From NCBI GenBank assembly GCA_005281725.1, contig SSBO01000012.1, positions 6,513,177 to 6,577,176 on the forward strand: DNA of 64,000 bases. The letters are read 5' to 3'. How positions within the stretch are numbered: position 1 is the first letter of the stretch; the number at the start of each line of letters is the position of its first letter. The position numbers and the translations under genes are program-made. The notes under the pieces were generated by a model. That model was given only the letters and a program-made list of their open reading frames with translations, made no database searches and had not been told where the DNA came from. This stretch comes from Wuchereria bancrofti (Eukaryota; Nematoda; Chromadorea; Rhabditida; Onchocercidae). Positions 34,901-47,350 of this stretch are shown piece by piece.

Positions 34901-37900
34901 TAAGAAATACCTTATAGTTGCAGAAATGCTATCTCTATATGGTAGTCTATAACTGCAATTTCTCAAGGTTTAATTTAAGCTTACTTTCAATGTCAATTTT
35001 ATTGACGCTTCCCAGATCAATATAAGTCATTGATGTAAGCTTAAATTCGTGTTGTTTGGGATGATAAATCTCACTTAATATTTCAGTACATTATGTTGCA
35101 TGTTCGAAACAAAATTAAATAGATCAGTTTACCACCACAAAAAAAGTAAAATCTCATGTCGATTAAAGTCAATTCAAAATTTGAGAGAATGTAGGACTAA
35201 AAATTCGTTAACACCGCTATACAATAGCGTAAACAACAAAGCCTCAAAACTTTGCTGCCCCAGATTGAATCAATCACACATAAATAACTTTCCAGGAATG
35301 TTAATATACTATAAAACTATTCACAAAAACGAAGCAAAAATTATTCATGCTCCCAAATGTGATGCTACCCACAGTTCAATAACCTGATCGTAAGAATGTA
35401 TAATTTGCACCGTATCTAAATTATCATTGATGAGATCTGTCTTAGTGCTTACAATTACCGATTTCATTTAAAAATTTTTGCTACTATACAGACCAATCAG
35501 TCTCAAGCAGTAATAAAGACAAGCTTTGATTTAATGTTCAAAAGAACCGCAATATTAAATAATCCAAATACTACAGCTCTTAGTGGATAACCAGATCCGA
35601 CGATTCACTACAACAAAATAATAGAAAAACCGTTGGAAAAACTGAAATACGAAAAAAAGTAGAAAAGAATACTGGCCGGGCTTCACGTAATTTGTCACTT
35701 TTCTCATAACACTCTTCAAATTCCGCATTATTTTATTTTTCATCCATTTCAATATCGCAACACATATTTTTTGTCTTCAAATCCACCTTTAAACAACATA
35801 TATATACATGTTTCAAAGCTAAAATTCGTAATAATTATATCTTGAAGTTATAAAGCAAAATATGTTAGTAGTGTAACTGGGGAAGCTTAAGTTTTCTCAA
35901 CCCAAAAAAACTGTGAAGAAGGATTGAAAAAAAAATAAGGTCTCGCACCCTTAAGAGCATACCAGTATGGTGTAACCAAACTGTATGACACTGCTAAATA
36001 CTACTGCACCTGCACTTGCTTTTGAGCAGTTTCTTGATTATTTCACCAACTGGCTGTATTCCTTTCCTTGTTATACATAGATAACCTTCCGACTTACACA
36101 TTTCTAATATTTAAAACATTTAAAACTTCCAAACATTTTCTCTAATGAACCTGAGTTCTTGGAAGAAAAAGAATCAAACTGCATTGGAACACAAATCACT
36201 AAATGTGAAAAACACAGGGAATCTTTTTCAACTGTAGCAGTCAGCTATTACGTGTTACCCGTCAGCTGAACTGTAATAACGTGCCACTTTCTTCAACCTT
36301 CATTGCGTGTTGGATGTTATCAGGTGAGTTAAACTCTGTCGTACCTTGTAGTTGTACCATTCATCTATGTCAAAATTTAATAAAGGAAATCATTAAAATA
36401 CGCAATTGGATCGATACTGAAGCCAATGACAGCTCGATAATCAAGTATTTTCTCAGCAGTTACCAAAAAAGTACATCACTCCAGCTGAAAACACAGCATC
36501 TGCATGGGCCACTTCTTCCATTGTATATTCGCTTCGAGTTACAATTTCTACCTCAATTCTCGATTTCTAAAAGTTTAGGATATTGCCAGCATAGAGATGA
36601 ATTCATTCTGCAAACAATTTGTTTAATTTCAAGAATATCATTTTAATACGACAAAGTCACTGTCATCTAAACAATAGGTATATTTGTCAGAAATAAACCA
36701 TTCTCAGTCTAAATAATAACAGACTTGAAAGATATCATTACAAATCTGGACCTCGTGAGTTGAAAAATGGCTAAAATTATTTAATTATGTACCATCAAGT
36801 AAATAGTTCTATGAACGGAAGGAGAGCTGTAAGATACCAATTTTATTTTGTTAACACTATAACTCCTCTTCATCTACTTTTTAATGTTTTGTTTTAAATG
36901 TTCTCTTACTCCTAACTAGAAACCAACTTACAAGCTAGACTAATTGCGAATATAAAATGAAACAATTACTTAAGATATTGGCAGTACAGGACGAATATAA
37001 TTCTGCTGTTCGATGTGTTTCTTTTTCATTTCCTTATAATTCCAGCCACTTCTTTTTAACTGGAAAAATATAACGAACAATAACTATAAACATATGAGCA
37101 ATAAACTAGCATACAAAATTTCATAAAACTGCTGGAATAAAAAAAGTGAAAAGGAAAGAATTCTTTTAAAAGAATTACACGAGTTCCGTAGAGTTTATTC
37201 CTAAAATTTCTTTATTTGTGCAGAAGTAATGAAAGTGATGAAATCTCAGACCAGTGCACAAAACTGAGTGCAACTCAGTTGTAGGTACTTTTGTCTCTTA
37301 TAATCCAACCTGGTCATCTTTGATAAAACCACAACATGCTTTGGCAAAAATATTAATTCGGAATATATCCTCGACTTTTAAAGTGATATTCTTTAAAATA
37401 CAAAAGTATTGATTACATTTTCCCTCAAAATGGTATACAACTGGAGCAGAGTAATGATGGAATAAAAAAGCAAAATTGAGAGATTTACACTTTTTGTGAA
37501 TTTTACACTTTTTTTTTATTGCCTTCCTCGCACTCGAAAACATTACTATTAGCGTTTTTCTCACCAGCTACCATTTCCGTGTGCTTTTTAATTAGAATAA
37601 CTGAAAAACCTTAGAAACTTATATCAATCGTGCATGTCATGTGGTACGTAAACGACACTTCAGAAATAATTTTAAAACTGCTTCTAAACCAAATACCCAT
37701 AAATACCTAGCTAATCATGAGTAAGTTCTGCACATCGACTCCTTTCAATGAAAACAATAACGCTAATAATACTGTATATAAACAGCATTTTTAGGAACAA
37801 GTATGAGTTACAAGAGACTCAGTAGCAGACCACTTTTTCTTATTTGCTTTTATCATAATTTTTATAATTATTAATTTTGCAGAAATTATAGATACCAATG

Positions 37901-40741
37901 CGTTTAACACTATGTATTTATTTAAAGATAAAGAAACATTAAGAACAAATATAATATGATTCACTTGCACAATTCCGCAAATATTTCCTGTGGATGTAAA
38001 CTTCGATACAAAAACTGATTCAAAAATATTAACAAATCAGCTTAGAAAACACCACACTACAACTGAAAAACAAACAAAAAGCTGCATGCCATTAGGATAT
38101 GCAATGCAAAGACAAATCTCTTTACCATACATCATAAACTTAAGTTCTTTCTCTCTGTTTCCCTGCTCTATTTGTTCTCTTCCAAAGTTTATTAAAGATA
38201 CAAAGAGAGACAGGGCTATGGCATGAATTAATTCGAATTTTAGCCTTTCTAAATCATTAAAGTTTATTGTAAATTACATTTTTTATCACACTTTTATCAT
38301 ATCAGCTGAACTTGATAAGGTAAACTCTTTTCGCTTCAGAAATTTACTTCTTCAGTATGGTATTTTCAAACTTTGTAACCACGTCAGTGACTGTTGCAAT
38401 AAACAGTACGAAGAGAAAGGCAGCAAAAAAAAACAAGTTCAAATGTTTTCAATAATGGTGGTCGTTTTAAAAAATTTCATACCTAATAGAAGACTCGGAA
38501 AACAAACAATTAAAATTAATTTTGTAGTTAAATCTATGTAAACTCTTTTTTAGTGTATTTTTTAGTGTTTTCTTTTTATTTTTATTTTTTTTTAAATTTG
38601 CCGGTAAAGAAGTATTCAAATTCATACGCACTTTCGGAACAAAATTTTCACTAAAAAATACGATGAAGCATTTCTTAGCAAATAGACGATATGTTGATAA
38701 AAAAAATTTGGTTGGTAAAACCATAAAGTTGGTTTGGAGATGCCTTCAAAGCTAAACAGAACATACGATTTTGTAGATAGAAAATATTATCAAGGACGAT
38801 CCTAAAAATCTCAAAAACAGTTTCATGGGAGTACGGAATATCCTTGAAATATGCCTAAAATAAAAGATCAAAAGCGATTATATATAATATATGCAGAAAA
38901 ACCTACCATTAAAAATAATGGGAAATTATTAAAATGTCCTTATAAAACATGAAGTCCTTCTAAAGATGAGAGGAAAGGAAGCCTTCCACACTTCTATTTT
39001 GATAAGCATGTTTCTACAAATACAAACTTAAAATAAAAGCTGTTAACGAAAATAATTGATAGGCTTTGATAGGCTAACAACTGAATTGCAACAGTGGGTG
39101 GCATTTACCGACAACTGCACGCAGTGAGACAAATATACATATTAGGTAAAACAATTACACGTGTAAATGTCCTTGAGTAGGGAGAATTTTGTAATTTGCA
39201 ACGAAAAAATATCAAGCGTACTACCGACAACATAGGAGACTGTTCTGTTTGTGAATTTCTTTTCTTTAGTCAAAGACGTACTTTTAGAATATGAATTTGT
39301 AACAATGCTTCATATTCGGAGTATAGAAACCCTACGCAGCTCTGCGAAACATCAGTAAAAGCATCATGAGTCGAGAAGCATAAGACTTAAATAGAAAAAT
39401 ATTGAAGAATTACCATAGATTCTCAATAAATTGAAGGCGTCTGACAAAACGATGACTTGAAAATACATGAACTACCTATTATCCGCAAGAGTAATGTTGT
39501 CACTCTTTTAGGTAACTCACCAGATGAAATGGGCATTCCTCACGATAGAAACTTCGAACAATGTGCAACCCTGTTTTAAAATCGACTTTTAAAACCGACA
39601 TCCTTTCCACCAATAAAAAAATTCTATTAAAATCAAAATTTTCAACAAAATAATGAAATACCAAACAAAAACTTATAAATGTGTATTTACAAACAGCTGT
39701 GTGAGGTGGATGAGAACTGATTTGTAACAGTTCAGTCAGTACAAAAATGAACCGAACTGAACATATTTTTTACGCTATGTTTTGGATAGCAATTAATCAA
39801 CATATTTTATATAAATAATTTGATTTTATTAACATTACCATTTGTGCTTATACTAAACTGTTAAATTCTCCTCGGAGCAATTAATAAGTTACTGCAATTG
39901 AAATTATCAGTCTCATTCGTAAATACTGCAAATTTATCTAACACATCATAAAGTCCCATTATTCTTTTAAATCATTCCTCCATTTTAATTGTTCTTATTA
40001 TAAGTGCAATGATTTTTCGAACTACTGCCATACTGCTGATGAAGGCCATTTTCCTTTCAAGTGGAAGAGAATGGAAATAAAAATGACATTTTTATGTGAT
40101 AAATATGCCTCGAAGTATTCGCAATACTGATAACAAAGACGTCATTTAAAGACACAACACTGCGCGCTGTAACAAGTGACATTAAATAGGGCAAAAAATT
40201 TCCACTACGAATCATTTCACGAATACTACCTCACTAAATATTTAAAAAGATAATAATATGACTGACATGTACATTCCAGAAACTTAAAGATCATACACAC
40301 CATGAGAGTTTCCTTATGGACACGATAGTTTGTAATAGTAAACAGATGACAAATTATTTGTCATTATTAAAAAGAAGTCTCATTCGTCTCACTTAACTGA
40401 TTAAAAAGTCTCATTGTTCCTATTTGCATAAGATAAAACAACAGCTCAATCTTCATGTGTTAAGGCAAAATATACAAGGACATCAGATCAAGAGCACTAT
40501 AAAAAGTAATTGTATTATCGTAATGATCACTGAAATTACATTGAAAGTAAAAACCGAAAAGGAATAATGCCACAATTTAACCGAAATAATGCATATCCAT
40601 CAAAAACATGCCATGATAAATTGCCGTGAAAGCAAGGAAGATGGATTAAAAACGAGAAATTTAAACCTGTTCCAAAAGATATAGGATTTTCCAAAATCCA
40701 AGTATAAAAATAATTTGAACAGGAGTACGCCGTCAGTCAAA
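31989..40741. other. Long region without a supported gene
   Basis: AT-rich, short open frames only. The best unexplained segment is a plus-strand frame open for about 135 codons at 36241-36646, entered by a possible acceptor (TGTAGCAG) and containing a strong donor (ATCAG/GTGAGT) at 36323. It has no recognisable domain. A slightly GC-richer patch lies at 32690-32870 with no clear coding frame. Confidence 0.4.
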
Positions 40742-41698
40742 ATGCGTCATATTTTTTGTGCCATATTCCTATCACTAGCTACTGCCAATAGTATTCACTG
40801 GCGTAAGTTAACTGCTTTTTAAAATCAGTGTTTCATTCAATTGATCATCTACTTACCTCTGAACAGGTGAAAAAAAATGTCTTCACAAATATGTTCACAA
40901 GATTTCAAAACAACGCTTTAAATGAAGAGTAAAGCTGTCCAAACCAGGTTTTTAACATCAAAAATAGACACGATGATTTTACAAAATTCAAAATACTATC
41001 TGAAAATTACGATTAAAAGCAAGGTTTTCCAAACAAACATACAGTTGGATTTAGAATGGAGAGATCTAATATGTATCACAAAAAACGGAGTCGGTTCAGA
41101 CAAAATCAGCAGTGAACCTGCATCCTGTAATTTAGCCTTGCGCGAAACGGGCGTTGACAACGATCCAAGTGATAAATGGAGATCTGTACCAGGAAACAAC
41201 TCTGTTTGTTTTGATGTAAGATCTTTTACAATCATTAATTCCTATCAAATATCAAATATTCCCAAGAAATTTAAATTCCACGCGTAAAACATGCAAATAT
41301 AATTGAAATAAAAAAATACCAATGAGAGATGTTCTACTCGCAACAGAATTAATATTTCTTATCTAATGATGTTCAATAATAGGCCAAATTAATGCTTTTT
41401 CAAAGGAGGTAGTAAATGGAACCGTACGCAGTTACTGCAACCTGCTGTGTCCAAATGCGGATACCGCGTACCTAATTAAACGAATACCGCAAACGCATCG
41501 GTCATGCTTTGCATTCATAACATATCACCATGAGAAACGTGGCACCAATTGGTACATGTGGCGAAATGAAGTAAGTTCTGAGTTTTGTTCCTAAAATTAC
41601 AGAAATGCGCTACATTTGGAAAAACAAACATGCATTCCTTCAAAGAGTTCGATAATTTGCTACCACTAATACAAATGTTTCGTTATCAGGACTACTGA
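40742..41698 (+). CDS. Secreted cysteine-containing protein, unrecognised family
   Basis: A complete four-exon gene I cannot name. Exons 40742-40802, 40935-41215, 41406-41570 and 41603-41698 join in phase to 200 aa. The start MRHIFCAIFLSLATANSIHW looks like a signal peptide cleaved after about residue 16-18, and there is no other membrane segment. The mature part has seven cysteines (in DLICIT, PASCNL, NSVCFD, SYCNLLC, HRSCFAF and NEKCATF), so at least one would be unpaired or used in a dimer. Exon 3 (55 codons, phase 0 to phase 0) has the least AT-driven codon content and includes RSYCNLLCPNADTAYLIKR. The first acceptor (GTAAAG/CTGTCC) is not a strong site, but it is the one that keeps phase 1 into an unbroken frame. 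An AG occurs 5 nt before the ATG. It is probably a nematode-specific extracellular protein; function unknown. Confidence 0.75.
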
Positions 41699-42057
41699 AA
41701 AGTCACTGAAAAAAAGGAGTAATTTCAGAAATGCCGTTTGTCCACGATAACGTTCACGATTCGGTGTGAATTTCATTTTGACCGCAAAGAATTCCCAAGT
41801 GATGAAGAAATATTCAAGAAGTTGCGAAAGGCATAATGTGATAAAAAAAACTTCGTTTGATATATGCTAATATAATCTTAAAACAGTAATAGTTCTCTAA
41901 AAAAAATTCCATAGCATCTTGCCGAACACCCCGTCATCCAAATAAGGATTCACGAGAAGTAATAGTACCAATCGCCTTTCTTCCTCTGATCCAATCAGGT
42001 TCCATCTCCGAATCTACATCATCTAATTTCAAGAAAGGACAATTTCCGCATCAAATC

Positions 42058-42115
42058 ACATACATAAATACATACATATACACACATATACACCTAAATA
42101 GAAACGCACACGTAC
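42058..42115. repeat. CA/TA-rich microsatellite
   Basis: Alternating ACATA, CATAC and ACACA units over about 55 bp. Confidence 0.7.
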
Positions 42116-45100
42116 ACATCCCAACCAACTATCATCCACCCGTCATTGTCACGAAATTCAGAAATTCACAGGGCATTATTCCGACTACGACGTGATGCAA
42201 CTTCTATTCTCCCCTATTCCAGCCATTTGCAAAACCTGGCAGTTTTAGGATTTGAAACCACTTAGCAATTTTGCAGAAATTGATTTTGTCCAGTAATAAA
42301 TAACGAATGAGATACGCAAAAGGTCCATCATTTTATTCAGCAGTTTCAGAAATTTAGTACTGCTCTTCCCTTCTGGATTTTAAACTGTCCTTCAACTTTA
42401 CTCAAATTCCTTCACTTTATACCATCCTCCTTAGCCCTACTAATGAACAAAGAATGGACTTACTACGTGACGAATTTCCTTGACTGTTGAACATTATTTT
42501 AAAATTCTCTTTAAATTCCACCCGTTATTATCCCGAAATCGATCACTTTCATCAAAATAATGGACACAATGTAAAAAAGTAAGTATAGTAATGAAACTAA
42601 ACTTTTAAAGCAAAAGAATTATATGGTTTTCATTTTGTAACCGAAATCTTTAGCTGCTCCGCATTGAATTGATAAGAAATTCCATATTTTATGGCTGAAA
42701 TTTCATCTTAACCATGCAACTTATAAATTTGGTTTTCGGTTTAGTCTCATGTTTTTCTCCTCCGTTTGCTACTGCAAAATGTTTTCGCTTAGACTAGTCA
42801 GTACTTTATAGTAATTATTTGATAATTTTTCTCAAATCCTCAAGTCATCTAACGTCATCATTTTGGAGAGAGAAAACGAGTATTTAATGATGATACTTTT
42901 CTTACCAACTGTGCTCCTTTTTAGACCACCAGTAATCGTTAGCTTAAACTTTATTTAAAATGGAATTTCACGTTTCAGATTTGACATTCAATTTGCTTAA
43001 ATGACTTTTTTCACTTCCGTTAACAGCTTCATAACAAACAACGCTTTTAATCTTGCTTTGACATTTTAAGTGTTTAATAAACCTAAGATCAGGATTATGA
43101 CTTAAACGCTTGACAGAAGAAAAATTCTTTCCTCATATTTCTGGATTTTCTCTCAAATATGATAAGGAACATTTGAAATAAACTTGAAGTAGTCCCGTCA
43201 CAACAATTGCTAATAAAAGTTAGAGGCAATCGAAGTAAGGCGTGGGACATATGAGAAAGCATTATGTAGCGAATGAAGAAGTGGAAGTAGAAGCGATATC
43301 TTGCCTACTTTCTAAAGTATGTAGAAAATTAAAAAATATTGTTAAAAATCCAAAGTATAACGTTTCGAGCGTCCCATTATTTAAATAAATTCATCAGGCT
43401 GATCTAATTTTTGCAAGTTACGGCGATAAGAAATTTCAAAGACATGTTACCTACGAACAGGTGCAGCACCAAAAGAGAAGTAACCACTGATGTATTAATG
43501 ATTCGTGTTTAACGTTTGCTAATTTACATCGTGGCCACTCATATTGGCCATCATTGGGATTAATTGGTCATGAAAGATACAACTGGCTACGTTTTAGTTA
43601 TTAAGTTTGCTCGATAAACGGAAAATGTTGTCAGAAGTCCTATTCTAAAATCTATCAATTTTTTCGTCATTTCTTGAAAAAAATCATACGACTTGTCATG
43701 TTACGACAAATAAATAAATGTAATCTGTTTAAGTTAAAATTAATTCAAAAAACAGAAATTTTTATGACCCTTTTGACGTGACTGAAATTCCCGATCAACA
43801 CGACATTCAGTGAACTGCAGTCCTTTTTTTGACGCGATCAGACATTGAACACTACCAAATATCACGCGATTTGTTAGACCATTTATTTGCAAACATCTAG
43901 CGGACAAAACTGTCTTGGAAAATTCATGGCATAGTTTAGCTCCTTATCTGTATTTGTCAACAATTTATTATCTATGCATGACAAAAAATGTTTAATCTTT
44001 ATACAGCGTCTTAACAGTTACTATTTTCTCCTGAAAAATGTTTCTATTAAGCTCGCAACTCCCAAATATTGTTTACATTTTAAGGTGCTTTTTAACTAAT
44101 ATGCTTCCAAAAGAATTTCTATTCTCTAGAGGACTGGAAGAAGCATTTCGGGATGTAAATAATATTTTGAAAATTCGCGAGTTTGAGGGAAGCATTGAAT
44201 TATATCTTCGCATAGAAATCCTAAAACCCAGATAATTAAATTATATGTGCAGTCAGTTCTGTCCCTGACTTTCGTATATTCGTTGGTTAGTTGTATAATC
44301 AAAATCTGTGAAGAAATGAAACAGAATGATTTTGTTTTGAAGATCAATTTGAACACCATATTATCAGCAGACTGAGTAACGAATTCTAAGGTTATACATG
44401 AAGTTTCGCCAACTGTGATATCCTAAGCGATTAGCTTTTAGTTTATCAGAGGTTGAAAATGAATTAGTCGACTGATCTGCATTTTACTGAGAAGTATCTA
44501 TGCAGAGAAAAGGTCTGATAATAAAGACATGCAAGTTTGCGTATGAATGGAATTTCAGGCTCATTTACTGACTTGAATAGGATTATTAAGTGTGGAAGTT
44601 TGGTTGTGGATGTTGGGCTTAAAAGCGGAGCAATGCGACGGCAACAGGCATTGCATTGTGTATCGATCTCGATTTAGTGTAGATGCTCCCTCTCTTTCTC
44701 TCTTTCGATATATGCATTTGTTGAACATCAAATCCTAAGCTAAGCGATTCATGCCTCTCATCCATAGATGGCCTACTGGCTCTACTTCCATCTTTCTCCT
44801 TCCTTCTCCCTTCGCTGAGGCAATTCTCCTCTCCTAATAGGCTCTGCTTCTAAACTTGTCAACCCATGTCTTTCGTGGCCTGCACTATAATTCCCTTCCT
44901 TAGAGTACTACTCCAAAGAAAAGACTATTACGGTGCGGATCAGCTATCTCAGCCAGCTTTACTTCCCGATACTTACATTGCTTTATCACTGTTTCTTGTT
45001 GTGATTCATTGTCCACTTCATCATCTCTTCATTTATTTCCAGTAAAATGATATGTGACTGAAGTTCTTCTGTTCTGTGATGCCTTTCAAACGTTGTTTTT

Positions 45101-47040
45101 GCCTATTAATATCATCCTGATAATAGTCAATTTCGATTGTCGCCCTTATGGAACATTGCAGTTAATTAGCAAAAATTGCAATGAACTAAGTCCATCAAGC
45201 AATTATCAAAAACTATAATGAGTTAGATCCATTAAGCCTAGTTTAACATCCAAAGCGAGTAAGCAGCCAAGCTCTTAAGTCCCTGCTATTCATTCTATCT
45301 TCTTCGGTCCTTTTGACAAAATTTTATTTTCTTTTTTTACAAATTTTCCAGCATTTTAAAGAAAGAGGTTTTAATAATACTCAGCGAAGTTAGATTGCGG
45401 CATTTCGTTTGTATCGATCAAATTGAAATTATTAAAATATTTTGACTTAAATTTGTCGGTAAATAACTGACTATACAGCTATTGAGTTGTGTTTTTGATC
45501 TCAAATATTTTCAGTCTGAAAATATGGAAGAAGATTCTTGTATGTTTATTCTGTGCAACGATACATATCGTAATATTATGAAACGATTTTCGTGTATATT
45601 CAAGATCTTGTTGATTTCCAAAAACCTTTTAAAATCGATTTAGTATGTGATAGAAAACATGCCGTTCATAAAATGTTTGGTTCCCAAACCATAACTGACA
45701 AAATTACTGACCACCAATTTTTTTGACACAGGAATTTTGGTCTGGAAGAAATATTTTTTTTGAATCATTTTCCAGAATTTATGAATTCATGCAAACGATG
45801 TTAAACTATTTAAAAAATCAGGATAAATCAGACGAAGTTCTTTTCCATTTCACAAAATCTTTTCTTTTCGTGATTCCAAGTTCTAACCTTTCGTGCCTTG
45901 CTAAAACCAACTGTGGATTTCTATCCCACCTTTTCTACCTGATAGTTTAAACATTTCTAATTATTTTGTAAGTAATATTCTAAAGTATCGCAACATGTTA
46001 AAGTGAAACGTGCTCATGATTTGGGAAGAAAAAGGATGCTTTGCAAAATCATATTAAATCATTCTTTACTCAATTAACGAATGAATGAAGTTGCTTTAAA
46101 TTGAACAGGAAATGCAGACTTTTTTTTGCTTGACGTTAGCTACAGAAATTTCTTGACGGATCTTTGGCATCTTTATGCCACATTTCCTACTCTTATACAA
46201 GTCAGAAATTTTGTAATCCTTATTTCTGTAAACTGAATAGAGCGAAAAGAACGAAACAAAACCAATTGCAGAGGAAAAGAAGCATTGAGCATGCATCCAC
46301 ATCATCAATGCATTTTGACAAAAAGATGACGAAATGGTAATTAATCTTAATCTATGAAATTGAAGTCAAATATAAATTTTTCTATTGATTCTTATTTTGT
46401 GCTGCCTTTTAAAAAATATTAAGTCAATATTAGAAGAGGTGGGAATTAGCATAGGCATAAGAAATACTTTTGTGTCGAACACTTTCAATCTAATTATGAA
46501 CAAGTAGCAAGGAATGAAATTGGAATTTTTTCCATTTGTGAAGATGGGGAGAAGCTGAACAGTTGATGAGGTACTTTTTAATCATTTAGGTTATCTGTCT
46601 GGAGATATCCTTGCTTGAGATGAGATTTACAGAGTCATCATATTAATTTGAAATTACAAAGAAGTGAAACTTTAAGTGTTGCCATGCGCAACACAGCTCT
46701 AAACATGTTATTCATTCAGTTTTGTTGCTTGTTTTAATACTGTACATTGACAGGACGAGTACGATATTCATAAAAGCATATATTTCTGTAGATAGTACCA
46801 GCAATCATTTTTAACTTCTATTCCAGAATCCCCACAAAACTTTCCAAACTGAGTAATTCAGAAGTTTCATCATCCATTAAATTCCTACTAATTTTTTCTA
46901 AACCTGTAAGATCTTCTAAAGTACGTTGAGTATTTATGATATCAGAATTCTTCCTTTCACTTAAATTTCCATGTATCTGTCCATCTTTTTCCTACATTTG
47001 CTCAATTTTAATAAATATAAAAAAACCCTTTTATGGGAAG

Positions 47041-47091
47041 GAAATCTTTTATTTATTTCGGTTTTGTAAATAAAAGTAAATAAAAGATTTC
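47041..47091. repeat. Inverted repeat with perfect 15-bp arms
   Basis: GAAATCTTTTATTTA at 47041-47055 is the exact reverse complement of 47077-47091, with a 21-nt spacer. The string TTTCGGTTTTG occurs both in the spacer and just after the right arm, so a small duplication accompanies the palindrome. It lies about 260 bp before the unc-31 start codon. Confidence 0.75.
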
Positions 47092-47344
47092 TTTCGGTTT
47101 TGAAGTTGCTTAGAGGATATCAAGCAGCTTCCATCAGTATTACCGATCAAGTCATTCTATCCTTTATTGCTAAACTTTCATGAATATCATTTAATCTTCC
47201 GGCAGCCTTTTCCTGCTGATGTAGTAACTCTTTTTAATTTAATCGTTTAATGTGTTCAACTTTGCCATTCTTTGCCAGTTTGAACTGTCACTTTTCGATA
47301 TGAAGATTAGATCGTCTCGGAATTGTTAGTGAATTGGATTACAG

Positions 47345-47350
47345 ACACAA
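47345..47350 (+). promoter_or_regulatory. Probable trans-splice acceptor and 6-nt 5' UTR of unc-31
   Basis: TGGATTACAG ends at 47344, followed by ACACAA and the ATG at 47351. I saw no upstream donor exon, so this is more likely an SL trans-splice site than a cis 5'-UTR intron, but both are possible. Confidence 0.5.

Larger units (their letters stand above)
41699..47350. other. Intergenic region upstream of unc-31
   Basis: No exon chain supported. It contains a CA/TA-rich simple tract near 42.06 kb, short C/T-rich patches near 44.7 kb and an inverted repeat at 47041-47091. The unc-31 promoter should lie in the right part. Confidence 0.45.

Noticed and set aside
38467..38724. 85-codon minus-strand frame with Lys/Asn runs
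   Set aside because: Driven by A/T homopolymer runs; no splice sites or domain.
40996..41235. 79-codon minus-strand frame
   Set aside because: Antisense shadow of exon 2 of the plus-strand secreted-protein gene, whose four exons join in phase.
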